Source: Acetobacteraceae bacterium (GTDB taxonomy: Bacteria; Pseudomonadota; Alphaproteobacteria; Acetobacterales; Acetobacteraceae). Taken from it: DNA of 41,054 nt. This document shows, in pieces, positions 22,927 to 30,657 of this stretch (its first letter is position 1; each line of letters begins with the position of its first letter). Under the pieces are notes generated by a model, which worked only from the letters and a program-made list of their open reading frames with translations, was not told the origin of the DNA and searched no databases. The stretch is from positions 1-41,054 of the forward strand of contig CANJJS010000043.1 of assembly GCA_947474705.1 (NCBI GenBank), in the 5' to 3' direction. The translations under genes were made by a program, and so were the position numbers.

Positions 22927-24270
22927 TCAGACCCAGTCGCGCGCGGCGGCGATCAACCGGGCAACGGGATCGGTCCAGTCGCCCACCTCGGTCTGCCGGA
23001 ACAACCGGGCGGCGGGATACCAGGGGCTGTCGTCGCGCCCGGTCAGCCAGCGCCAATCGGCGGGTTCGTAGACAAGGATCCAGGTGGGCACGCCCATGGC
23101 GGCGGACAGATGCGCGACGGCGCTGTCCACCGCGATCGTCAGATCGAGATTGGCGATCGCGGCGGCGGTCTCGCCGAAATCGGACAGCGCGTCCGAAAGG
23201 TCGAACAACCCCATGTCCCGCATGGTGGCGCGATCCGTTTCGGGCGGCGACAGTTGCAGTGAGATCGGTTGAAGCCCCTCGATCTCCGCCAAGGGCGCCA
23301 AAAGTTTCAAGGGGACCGAGCGGCGCCAATCTGTCGAATTGTCTGGATTTCCGGCCCAGACCAGGCCGACACGCTTTCGCCCGACGGGGAGACGGGCGGC
23401 GATGGCGGCCTGGCGGGCTGGATCGGCGGACAAATAGGACGGGGTGCCCGGAATATTGTCCAGCGTGGTGCCGAACAGGCGTGGCAGGCTGGCCATCCAA
23501 CACCAGGCGGCGTGCGGTTCGGTGTCGTGGATGCTGACCACGCAGTCCGTCACGCCGTCGAGCCGGGAAAATACCGGGATCTGCGCAGCGCGGCACAGCA
23601 CCACGACCCCGCCGCACCGTTCCGCCACAAGCGGCAAATAGCGTGAGAAATGGAACGCGTCGCCGAACCCCTGATCGGCGGCGACCAGGATCCGGCGGCC
23701 CGGCATGCGCATGCCGTTCCAGACCGGGCGGGTGAAGCGAGGCATCGCCGTCTGGAACCGCGGCGCGCGGAATCGCCATTCGTATTCTTCCCAGCCGGGC
23801 CGGTATTCGCCCTCCGACAACCACAAGTGCGCCAGGGCCAGGTGCGCGTCGACATCGTTGGGCGCGCGGAGCAGGGCCTCCAGCAAAGCCTCGCGGGCAG
23901 CGGCGGGATCGCCGCGTTCGACATGGACGCGGGCCAGCCCGACATGGAAGCGGGCATCGTTCGGGGCCAACCGGACGGCTTCGGCCGCGCGCGCCAGGGC
24001 CTCGTCCAGGCGCAGCGCGCGGCGATAGGACTGAGACAATTCCAGATGCCAGTGCGGCACGTCCGCGCGGCGGGCGATGGCCGATTCCAGGAGGGCGCGT
24101 GCTTCCTCGAAACGGTTCAGGCGCCCCAGGATAAATCCGAGCATCGCGGCTGCTTCCGGCATGTCCGGCGCGGTCGCGAGAATGTCGCGGCACATCGCCT
24201 CCGCTTCCGCGAGGCGGCCTTGATTGGCGACGGTCTGCGCCTGGTTCAGCCGTTGAAGAATATCCGTCAC
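22927..24270 (-). CDS. TPR protein with a glycosyltransferase (GT9/GT41-like) C-terminal domain
   Basis: 447 aa. Residues 1-~165 are four to five tetratricopeptide repeats (AEAEAMCRDILATAPD, FEEARALLESAIARR, LDEALARAAEAVRLAPND, PAAAREALLEALLRAPND). Then come the linker GWEEYEWRF and a GT-B-like domain (RRILVAADQGFGDAFHFSRY, VGLVWAGNPDNSTDWRRS, IAVDSAVAHLSAAMGVP). This architecture is widespread in alphaproteobacteria and often sits near flagellar or surface-glycan genes. It is thought to glycosylate proteins or lipids, but acceptor and sugar are unknown. The last motif is the GT9 donor site with an intact His. It stands alone between the unknown membrane protein and the globin. Confidence 0.82.
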   Translation of the reverse strand: MTDILQRLNQAQTVANQGRLAEAEAMCRDILATAPDMPEAAAMLGFILGRLNRFEEARALLESAIARRADVPHWHLELSQSYRRALRLDEALARAAEAVRLAPNDARFHVGLARVHVERGDPAAAREALLEALLRAPNDVDAHLALAHLWLSEGEYRPGWEEYEWRFRAPRFQTAMPRFTRPVWNGMRMPGRRILVAADQGFGDAFHFSRYLPLVAERCGGVVVLCRAAQIPVFSRLDGVTDCVVSIHDTEPHAAWCWMASLPRLFGTTLDNIPGTPSYLSADPARQAAIAARLPVGRKRVGLVWAGNPDNSTDWRRSVPLKLLAPLAEIEGLQPISLQLSPPETDRATMRDMGLFDLSDALSDFGETAAAIANLDLTIAVDSAVAHLSAAMGVPTWILVYEPADWRWLTGRDDSPWYPAARLFRQTEVGDWTDPVARLIAAARDWV

Positions 24271-24337
24271 GCCGCCGGTCTTCCGTTATCGTCCGGGATC
24301 GCCGATGTTACCATCGCCAGGAAACACCGGGAACACC

Positions 24338-24733
24338 ATGCGCGACGCCGTCATCGTCATCGCCGAAACGCTCGAGCTCGCCGCCGCCCGTGTCGCGGAC
24401 CCAACCGCCGCGATCTTCGCGCGGTTGTTCGCCGAGATCCCGGACGCCGAGGCTTTGTTCGTCCGCGACACCGGTGGCCTGGTGCGCGGTCAGATGTTTC
24501 AGGTCACCATGGAAAGCCTGCTCGATTTCCTTGGCGACAAAGACTACGGCGCCAATTTGATCCAGATCGAGCGGGTCAATCATCAGGGGCTTGGCGTCGA
24601 ACCCGAGATGTTCGACCGCTTTTACTGGACCGTCATGGCGGCGTTCAAAGACATTCTGGGCGATGACTGGACGGACGAGCACGAAGCCGTCTGGACGCGG
24701 ACGGTCGGCGAACTGACGGGCCAGGCGGCCTGA
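24338..24733 (+). CDS. Single-domain globin
   Basis: 131 aa, the length of a stand-alone globin. Helical pattern and motifs fit: FARLFAEIPDAEALFV (helices B/C), GQMFQVTMESLLDFLG (E), a proximal His at H82 in ERVNHQGLGV (F helix), and FYWTVMAAFKDILGDDWT (G/H). Roles of such globins include oxygen sensing and NO detoxification with a reductase partner; no reductase is adjacent. An ATG at 24305 would add 11 residues. I chose 24338 because the added residues fall outside the globin fold. It is divergent from the TPR-glycosyltransferase. Confidence 0.8.
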   Translation: MRDAVIVIAETLELAAARVADPTAAIFARLFAEIPDAEALFVRDTGGLVRGQMFQVTMESLLDFLGDKDYGANLIQIERVNHQGLGVEPEMFDRFYWTVMAAFKDILGDDWTDEHEAVWTRTVGELTGQAA

Positions 24734-24749
24734 CACGCCCCCGCCTGGC
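24720..24749. terminator. Bidirectional hairpin between globin and CoA-transferase subunit B
   Basis: GCCAGGCGG (24720-24728) pairs perfectly with 24741-24749 around a 12-base loop. It overlaps the globin stop codon and sits 22 bases beyond the end of the converging CoA-transferase gene. Confidence 0.6.
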
Positions 24750-24770
24750 AGCCTCTGACCCTGGGCCGTA

Positions 24771-25418
24771 TCAGCCGTTGGCGATCGTGAACGGCGCCTC
24801 TGTCTTTTCGCGCAGCTCGTCCAGGGTCACGCCGGGCGCCATCTGCACCAGCCGCAGCCCGCCATCCTCGCCCTTGCGCGCGACTTCGAACACGCCAAGG
24901 TCGGTGACGATCATGTCCACCACCCCCGCGCCGGTCAGCGGCAGGTTGCAGCGTTTAAGCAGCTTGGGCTTGCCGCCCGCGGTGTGCTCCATCAGCACGA
25001 CCACGCGGCGGACGCCGGCGACCAGATCCATGGCGCCGCCCATGCCTTTGACCATCTTGCCTGGAATCATCCAGTTCGCGAGGTCGCCGTTCTCCGCCAC
25101 CTGCAACGCGCCGAGAATGGAAATGTCGATATGCCCGCCGCGCACCATCGCGAAGCTGGCGGCGCTGTCGAAGAAGCTGGTCGTCGGCAGGGTCGTGACG
25201 GTCTGCTTGCCCGCGTTGATCAGATCGGGGTCCTCGTCGCCCTCGAACGGGAACGGGCCCATGCCCAGCATGCCGTTTTCCGAGTGCAACTGGATCGACA
25301 TGCCCTCTGGCACGTAATTCGCCACCAAAGTGGGAATGCCGATGCCGAGATTGACGTAGAATCCGTCTTTTAATTCATCGGCCGCGCGGGCGGCCATTTG
25401 ATCGCGTGTCCAGGCCAT
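24771..25418 (-). CDS. scoB: 3-oxoacid CoA-transferase, subunit B
   Basis: 215 aa. It moves CoA from succinyl-CoA (or acetyl-CoA) to a 3-oxoacid such as acetoacetate, in ketone-body or butanoate use. The catalytic Glu is in [22 protein letters not shown] at the N-terminus and the [17 protein letters not shown] block are characteristic. It is 12 bases after subunit A on the same strand, so they form one two-gene operon. Whether the substrate is acetoacetate or 3-oxoadipate cannot be told from sequence alone. Confidence 0.92.
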   Translation of the reverse strand: MAWTRDQMAARAADELKDGFYVNLGIGIPTLVANYVPEGMSIQLHSENGMLGMGPFPFEGDEDPDLINAGKQTVTTLPTTSFFDSAASFAMVRGGHIDISILGALQVAENGDLANWMIPGKMVKGMGGAMDLVAGVRRVVVLMEHTAGGKPKLLKRCNLPLTGAGVVDMIVTDLGVFEVARKGEDGGLRLVQMAPGVTLDELREKTEAPFTIANG

Positions 25419-25430
25419 GTCGCGGGCTCC

Positions 25431-26138
25431 CTATGCGCGTTTCCGCGTGGTGCGTTGTTCGATGCGTTTTTCCACTGTCGTCAGCGGAACGATCCGGTTC
25501 ACGAAGATGCCGGGGGTGATAATGTGGTCCGGATGGATTTTCCCGGTTTCCACGACTTCCTCGACTTCCGCGACAACCATTTCCGCGGCGGTGGCCATGA
25601 TCGGATTAAAATTCCGCGCGGTCATGTTGTAGATCAAATTGCCCTCGGTGTCCGCCTTCCAGGCGTGGATCACCGCGAGGTCCGCGCGCAGGCCGCGTTC
25701 CATCACATATGTCCGCCCATCGAACACCTGGGTTGGCTTGCCCTCGGCGATCTGAGTGCCCACCCCGGTCGCGGTGAAGAAGGCGGGGATGCCCGCCCCG
25801 CCCGCGCGAATACGCTCGGCCAGCGTGCCCTGGGGGTTGAATTCGATCTCCAGTTCGCCTGCGAGATATTGTTTGGCGAAGGTCGCGTTTTCGCCGACAT
25901 AGGAGCTGATCATCTTCCGCACCTGGCGCGTGACCAGCAGCAGGCCCAGCCCGCAATCGTCGACGCCCGCGTTGTTGGAAATGATGGTGAGGTCCTTGAC
26001 GCCGGAGGCGCGAATGGCCTCGATCAGCGCCGAGGGAATACCGCACAGGCCGAAGCCGCCGGACATGATGGTCATGCCATCGCGCAATTGTCCCGCCAGC
26101 GCCGCGACCGCGTCCGGGAAGATTTTGTTGACCGCCAT
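25431..26138 (-). CDS. scoA: 3-oxoacid CoA-transferase, subunit A
   Basis: 235 aa. It carries the family signature GGFGLCGIPSALIEAI near residue 27, followed by NNAGVDDCGLGLLL and the CoA-binding ATGVGTQIAEGK segment. It forms a heteromeric enzyme with subunit B, whose gene follows 12 bases downstream. The frame runs back to 26213, but the ATG at 26138 has AAAGGGA upstream and gives the standard N-terminus MAVNKIFPDAVAAL. The gene upstream on the same strand is separated by a hairpin terminator, so this pair has its own promoter in a ~90-base gap. Confidence 0.92.
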   Translation of the reverse strand: MAVNKIFPDAVAALAGQLRDGMTIMSGGFGLCGIPSALIEAIRASGVKDLTIISNNAGVDDCGLGLLLVTRQVRKMISSYVGENATFAKQYLAGELEIEFNPQGTLAERIRAGGAGIPAFFTATGVGTQIAEGKPTQVFDGRTYVMERGLRADLAVIHAWKADTEGNLIYNMTARNFNPIMATAAEMVVAEVEEVVETGKIHPDHIITPGIFVNRIVPLTTVEKRIEQRTTRKRA

Positions 26139-26225
26139 GAACGTCCCTTTTCGCCGATGGGGCGGACTTAACCGCCGGGACCGCCGGGTGGCAAGTCCCG
26201 GTGGCGGGAACACGGTGCGCGCGGC

Positions 26226-26259
26226 CCGCGGCGGGTGAGCGTTTCGGCACCCGCCGCGG
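26226..26259 (-). terminator. Hairpin terminator after the peptide-binding protein gene
   Basis: CCGCGGCGGGTG (26226-26237) pairs perfectly over 12 bp with 26248-26259 around a 10-base loop. It starts 9 bases past the stop of the binding-protein gene and separates it from the CoA-transferase pair. Confidence 0.65.
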
Positions 26260-26268
26260 CGTCGCGTC

Positions 26269-27963
26269 CTATTTATCCAACCACGCGGTATCGTACCGAT
26301 TGACGTCGTACAATCCGAAGTAATTTTGGGGATGCACGCCTTTTACATAGTTGTACCAGGCATCGTTGATCCGTTCCCATGCGATCGGCAGCAATGGCGG
26401 GTCCTCTTCCATCGCTGTTTCCGCCTGACGAATCAGCTCCAGGCGTTTCGCCGCGTCGGTCTCCCGATCGATCCGTGGCAACAGGGCCTCGAATTTCGCG
26501 TTGTTCCAGAACGCGTGATTCTGCGGTCCGCCCTTGCTGTACCAGGCCCGGAAATAATCCGACGGGTCCAGCAACGTCGAAACGATGACGCCGAAGACGA
26601 TGTCGAAATTCCCGTTCTTCGCGTCCTCGAACCAAATCGATTCGACGGCGACGCGCATATTGGTTTCGATGTTCAGCGTTTCCTTCAGGATCGCCTGCAC
26701 CGCCTGCGCCCACAATTTCGTATTCGGCAAATCCCTTACCAGCATGTCCTGGGCTTTTAACCCATTCGGATACCCCGCCGCCGCCATCAGCGCCTTGGCC
26801 TCCGCCACCGCCGAGGCCGCGTCGGTCTTATAGCCGATGCGCTGGTACAATTTGTCCCGCGGCGTCGCGAACTCGGAAAATGGATAGATGAAACCGCCGA
26901 CCATGGTCGGGGCGACGTCCTTCACCACCTCCACCAGCACATGCTTGTCCAGCACGAGATGCATCGCGCGGCGCACCCTTGGATCGTCCATCGCCTTGCG
27001 CTTGTTGTTGGGCCAGGCCGCGTGAATGACGCTTTGATAATACTGGGTCGTGGACATGCCCGCCGTCGCCTGCACCCGCCGCGCCGTCACGGGATCGGTG
27101 ACCCGGATGTAATCGACCCGGTTGGACAGAAACGCGGACGACATTTCCGGCGAGAACGGCAGCGCGTGATATATTTCCAGTCCGTCCAGATAAGGAACCT
27201 CTGGGTTCCAATAGGATTTGTTGCGCTCGAATACCCAGACCTCGTTCTCGATCCGGCGCGCGGTGCGATACGGACCGGTGCCGGGAATGTTCACCACGCG
27301 GCGGAGGTTGTAGCCGTTGTCCTCCAGCGTCTGCTTGCGGAAGATCGTGTTCCAGCCGCTGGCGATCGACGACATGATGAATTCGGGCGGCCGTGGTTCG
27401 GCGAGTTTGAACTCGACGGTGTGGTCGTCGCGCGCCCGAATCTCGTCAATCGCGGAAAACAGCGAACTGCGAGGAATGCTGACGCCAACCGGCGGTTTGG
27501 CGATCCGGTCGAAGGTCGCTTTCACGTCTTTCGCGGTCAGTTCCGCGCCGTCGTGGAATTGCACGCCCTTGCGGAGGAAGAACGTGTAACTCGTGCCATC
27601 GGCGGAAATGTCCCAACTATGCGCCAGGTCAGGAATGATGGTCTGACCGCCGTCGCGTGGGTCCCGGCGGATCAGATTGTCGAACATGCAGGCCTGGGTG
27701 CCGATATTCGAAAACGTGCCGGACTGATGCAGATCGAAATGCGGCTGGCGGGAGAGGATGCTGATCCGCAGCACGCCGCCGCGTTTCGGGTTCGCCTCGG
27801 CGGCCTTGAGTTGGAATTTCGACCCGTCGAATTGCCGGGGCACGTTGGCCGCGACGCCCAGATTGGGCGTCAGGCCGGCGGCGGCGCCAGTCAAGGCCGC
27901 GCCGCCGCCGATCAGAAACTCTCTACGCCCGCCCGGATTATTTCCATTTTGTTCGCGGTTCAT
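26269..27963 (-). CDS. ABC transporter substrate-binding protein, family 5 (peptide/nickel/opine type)
   Basis: 564 aa, exported. The N-terminus has a twin-arginine-like signal (GGRREFLIGGGAAL, residues ~12-25), with a likely cleavage near residue 39. The mature protein has the family 5 layout: AHSWDISADGTSYTFFLRKGVQFHDG, LTAKDVKATFDRI, IPGTGPYR, and a C-terminal LLPIAWERINDAWYN. Family members bind oligopeptides, opines, glutathione or other small solutes in the periplasm. No permease or ATPase genes are adjacent, so it is an orphan binding protein here. It lies ~75 bases after an MFS gene on the same strand, separated from it by a hairpin. AGGAAGG supports the start. Confidence 0.9.
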   Translation of the reverse strand: MNREQNGNNPGGRREFLIGGGAALTGAAAGLTPNLGVAANVPRQFDGSKFQLKAAEANPKRGGVLRISILSRQPHFDLHQSGTFSNIGTQACMFDNLIRRDPRDGGQTIIPDLAHSWDISADGTSYTFFLRKGVQFHDGAELTAKDVKATFDRIAKPPVGVSIPRSSLFSAIDEIRARDDHTVEFKLAEPRPPEFIMSSIASGWNTIFRKQTLEDNGYNLRRVVNIPGTGPYRTARRIENEVWVFERNKSYWNPEVPYLDGLEIYHALPFSPEMSSAFLSNRVDYIRVTDPVTARRVQATAGMSTTQYYQSVIHAAWPNNKRKAMDDPRVRRAMHLVLDKHVLVEVVKDVAPTMVGGFIYPFSEFATPRDKLYQRIGYKTDAASAVAEAKALMAAAGYPNGLKAQDMLVRDLPNTKLWAQAVQAILKETLNIETNMRVAVESIWFEDAKNGNFDIVFGVIVSTLLDPSDYFRAWYSKGGPQNHAFWNNAKFEALLPRIDRETDAAKRLELIRQAETAMEEDPPLLPIAWERINDAWYNYVKGVHPQNYFGLYDVNRYDTAWLDK

Positions 27964-28000
27964 GCGTTCGACCTTCCTGTTACTTATCCGCGCTTCTGAC

Positions 28001-28023
28001 GGGGCGGCGTTTCGCGCCGCTCC
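28001..28023 (-). terminator. Hairpin terminator after the MFS gene
   Basis: GGGGCGGCG pairs with CGCCGCTCC (one G-T pair) around TTTCG, 14 bases downstream of the MFS stop codon and ahead of the binding-protein start. Confidence 0.5.
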
Positions 28024-28036
28024 GCCACGCGCCCGG

Positions 28037-29419
28037 TTATTTTTTCGCGGCGGGGGCGCCTTCCAGTTCCGAGTCGATCTTGGTCAGCGACTGCCGTCCC
28101 GTTTCGAAGCCGAAGAACAGGAACGCGCAGCCGCACATCGCCATCCAGGCGGCGAAGTACATGAACGAGGGGATGATCCCGTCCAGCGTCGCCTTGGGCG
28201 TGATGACGTCCGACGCGCCGACGATGACCGCGAGGCCAAGCGGTCCGATGATCTTGCCGATGCCGCCGATGCCGTAGGCCGAGCCCATACCGGTGGAGCG
28301 CAGCCGGGTCGGCCAGACCTCCGCCAGATAGGGGCCAATCGCCGCGAAGCCGCCGTCCCAGAAGAAGTCGCCAATGACGATCATCAGCCAGAACACCGAG
28401 ACGGTGCCGATCATTTCGTTATGCAGGAAGCCCGCCAGCAGAATGCAGATCGTGGCGCCGAAGCCGCACAGCATGCCGGAGTTGCGGCGTCCGATGACTT
28501 CCGCCAGCCAGGCGAAGGTGATGCGGCCGGCGATGCCGGAGAGGCGCACGTAAAGGTAGAGATACGCGGCGTAGGCCGGGGTGACGCCCAGTTGCAGCAC
28601 GAACAATGTCGGGGCCCACAGGCCGATGCCGTAGGACGCGGTTTGGGCGCCAAGGCTGGCCAGCCAGGAGACGAGCATGCTCTTGGGATATTTGAACAGA
28701 TCGGTCCACTTGGCGGTTTCTTGTTTCGGCGCGGTGAGTGGCAGGTTCAGGGTTTCGGGCTTGACCTGCAAAGCCCAGGCGATGGAGCGCCTGGCTTCTT
28801 CGCGGCGTCCCTGGGACATGAGCCAGTGGGGGGATTCGGGCACCCAGGCGCGGACGGCGAGGGTGAAGAAGGCGGGCAGCAGGCCGATGGCGAAGAGGCC
28901 GCGCCAGCCGACCTCGGCGGAGAAGAAGGCCGCGAAGGATGCCGCGAACATGACGCCAAGCGGGATGAACACGGTGACGAGGCCGCCGATGAAGCCACGC
29001 ATGCGGGCCGGTACGAATTCTTGTACCAGTGGCAGATCGACGCAATAGAGACCGCCGACCCCGAATCCGACGAAGAACCGCATGATCGACAGGTAGACCC
29101 AGCCGCCATCGGGTGTGAAATACAGCGCGCCCGTGGCCAGGGAGAAATTCAGCACGGTCGCCATGAACACGAAGCGGCGCCCGTAGATGTCCGCGATCCG
29201 TCCCCAGATGATCGCGCCCAGGATGGCGCCCGCGCCGGAGGACAGGAGAATCACCGCCGACGACATGCCGGTGAGCTGCCACGGTTTGATGATAAAGGGC
29301 AGCACGAAGGCGATGAGGTAGTAGTCGAAGAATTCCAGCATATCGCCGATTATGGCGGCCGCGACGATCTTGTATTGGTTCCATGTTAACGACTTTGCGT
29401 CGTCGAGGCGCGCGAACAT
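28037..29419 (-). CDS. MFS transporter (sugar/aromatic-acid:H+ symporter-like)
   Basis: 460 aa with twelve predicted membrane helices. The loop 2-3 signature GRIADIYGRRFVFMATV is clear, and its counterpart after helix 8 (FAWLAEVIGRRNSGML) confirms an MFS carrier. Helix 1 has the acidic FFDYYLIAF, as in SP/AAHS-like proton symporters of organic acids. The substrate is unknown; the nearby hydantoinase and binding protein suggest small nitrogenous or acidic compounds. The frame stays open far upstream to 30304, but the ATG at 29419 has GGAGGGGACTTCT in front, and upstream codons lack transporter-like composition. A palindrome overlaps its leader. Confidence 0.88.
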   Translation of the reverse strand: MFARLDDAKSLTWNQYKIVAAAIIGDMLEFFDYYLIAFVLPFIIKPWQLTGMSSAVILLSSGAGAILGAIIWGRIADIYGRRFVFMATVLNFSLATGALYFTPDGGWVYLSIMRFFVGFGVGGLYCVDLPLVQEFVPARMRGFIGGLVTVFIPLGVMFAASFAAFFSAEVGWRGLFAIGLLPAFFTLAVRAWVPESPHWLMSQGRREEARRSIAWALQVKPETLNLPLTAPKQETAKWTDLFKYPKSMLVSWLASLGAQTASYGIGLWAPTLFVLQLGVTPAYAAYLYLYVRLSGIAGRITFAWLAEVIGRRNSGMLCGFGATICILLAGFLHNEMIGTVSVFWLMIVIGDFFWDGGFAAIGPYLAEVWPTRLRSTGMGSAYGIGGIGKIIGPLGLAVIVGASDVITPKATLDGIIPSFMYFAAWMAMCGCAFLFFGFETGRQSLTKIDSELEGAPAAKK

Positions 29420-29432
29420 AGAAGTCCCCTCC

Positions 29433-29447
29433 AAACCATGATGGTTT
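29433..29447 (-). promoter_or_regulatory. Perfect 7-1-7 palindrome in the MFS leader
   Basis: AAACCATGATGGTTT is an exact 15-base inverted repeat, 14 bases before the MFS start codon and directly next to its ribosome site. It has the look of a dimeric repressor operator (GntR- or LacI-like spacing). No regulator gene is adjacent. The rest of the 225-base divergent gap shows no gene. Confidence 0.45.
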
Positions 29448-29644
29448 ATCGTTGTTTTCAGGCGCCCCGGGATCGGTCCGCCCGCTCGCCTCTCTTGCAC
29501 ACGGGTTTCAGGGGCGAGGTCAAGACCCAGGCCTGGAACCGCGCCGAAACCTTTGCCGCGCCACTCTGCCGCGGTGGCCGCTAAACTCATCCTTTTCATT
29601 GCGTTTTTCATCGGGATCGCGTCGTCGCGCGGGGACGGCGCGCG

Positions 29645-30358
29645 ATGACGTTCGATCCGTTGTTTTGCTTTTTCGCCGGCCTGCTGTCCTGCCTGACGCC
29701 GGAGGCGCTGCTGTTGCTTCCGCTGTTGCTGGGCGCCAGCGCGGCCTCGGGCCGCGTGGTGCCTGTCATGACCGCCGCGGGCCTGGGGCTCGCGCTGGCG
29801 GCGACAGGCGCAGTCGCCGTGTGGCTTGGCGCGGCCTGGGGGTTCGAGGCCGTTTGGGTGCGGCGCGCCGCCTGTCTGGTCCTGCTGGCGCTGGGGATCG
29901 TGCTGCTGCGGCGGGATACGGTGGCGCGGATGGCGATTCTGACCGGTGGGACCGGCGGGCCTTTCGCGGCGGCGGTTCCGCCTTGGCCGGGTCCGGCGGC
30001 GCGGCACTTTCTGCTGGCGGCGCTGGTGGGCGCGAGCTGGTTGCCGCGTCTTGGTCCCTTGCTCGGCAAGGCCACGCTCATGGCCGCCGATGCTTTGAAC
30101 GCGCGACTCGCTTTGGGCATGTTGTTCGCCTTTGGCGCGGGCGCGGCGGTGCCCTGGCTGATCATGGGCCGTGGCGTCCGGGCCGTGGTCCGGCCGTTCG
30201 CGGAGGGCGTTCTGACGGGCATGGCGGGCAAACGGCTGCTGGGCCTGACACTGCTGGCCGTGGCGATCGCCGGGCTCACCGGGCTGGACGTGACTCTGGC
30301 GCATTGGGTCGATGGCGCGACCCCGCTTTCGATCCGGCGGCTCGCGCTGGTGTTTTAG
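29645..30358 (+). CDS. CcdA/DsbD-like membrane protein lacking the redox cysteines
   Basis: 237 aa with six predicted membrane helices. The two-fold layout matches CcdA/DsbD transmembrane domains: FFAGLLSCLTPEALLLLPLLLG near the start and ASWLPRLGPLLGKA at about residue 135. These align with the SPC-LPL and WTPC-GP elements of CcdA, but both catalytic Cys are replaced (Glu and Arg); a different Cys sits three residues earlier in the first motif (LSCLTPE). It therefore should not relay disulfides as CcdA does. Relatives in this superfamily include metal and sulfur transport proteins. It converges on a 100-aa gene, with overlapping stop codons. Confidence 0.65.
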   Translation: MTFDPLFCFFAGLLSCLTPEALLLLPLLLGASAASGRVVPVMTAAGLGLALAATGAVAVWLGAAWGFEAVWVRRAACLVLLALGIVLLRRDTVARMAILTGGTGGPFAAAVPPWPGPAARHFLLAALVGASWLPRLGPLLGKATLMAADALNARLALGMLFAFGAGAAVPWLIMGRGVRAVVRPFAEGVLTGMAGKRLLGLTLLAVAIAGLTGLDVTLAHWVDGATPLSIRRLALVF

Positions 30359-30657
30359 CCCGGCGGAGCGCCGCCGACCCGTGCTTTCGGGCCGCGCGCG
30401 GCGCCAAGGTTGTTACGCAGCGCGGACAGCGCCGCCACGATGGATGGCGCCATGCGTGGCGGACGGGCGGCGGCCCGGCGTTCCGGCGTTTGCAGCCACC
30501 AGCGCGCGGGCCGGAGGTCCGGATCGGCGCGCCCGATGGCGAACGCGCCGTCCTCTGTTTCGATGGTCCAGCCGTCTTCGTCAGGCCGGGGCTGTGCTGG
30601 AATATCCCAGAGCTTCAGGCAGTCGCGCAGAAGCCCCAGGACTTCCGCATCCGTCAC
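30355..30657 (-). CDS. Hypothetical protein translationally coupled to the hydantoinase
   Basis: 100 aa from a GTG at 30655-30657 that overlaps the TGA of the hydantoinase gene (GTGA). Codon use and composition look like coding sequence: an acidic middle (PDEDGWTIETEDGAFAIGRAD), a WW pair and a basic Ala-rich C-terminus. There is no signal peptide or membrane segment. I do not recognise a family. The coupling suggests a role with the cyclic amidase, but no function can be assigned. Its stop overlaps that of the convergent CcdA-like gene. Confidence 0.6.
   Translation of the reverse strand: MTDAEVLGLLRDCLKLWDIPAQPRPDEDGWTIETEDGAFAIGRADPDLRPARWWLQTPERRAAARPPRMAPSIVAALSALRNNLGAARGPKARVGGAPPG

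Noticed and set aside
27758-29389. 543-aa plus-strand frame opposite the MFS and binding-protein genes
   Set aside because: Arg/Gln/His-rich antisense frame that crosses the boundary of two genuine minus-strand genes.
29420-30304. N-terminal extension of the MFS transporter to 755 aa
   Set aside because: The extra ~295 residues are Arg/Gln-rich, run antisense to the CcdA-like gene and precede a strong ribosome site at the true ATG (29419).
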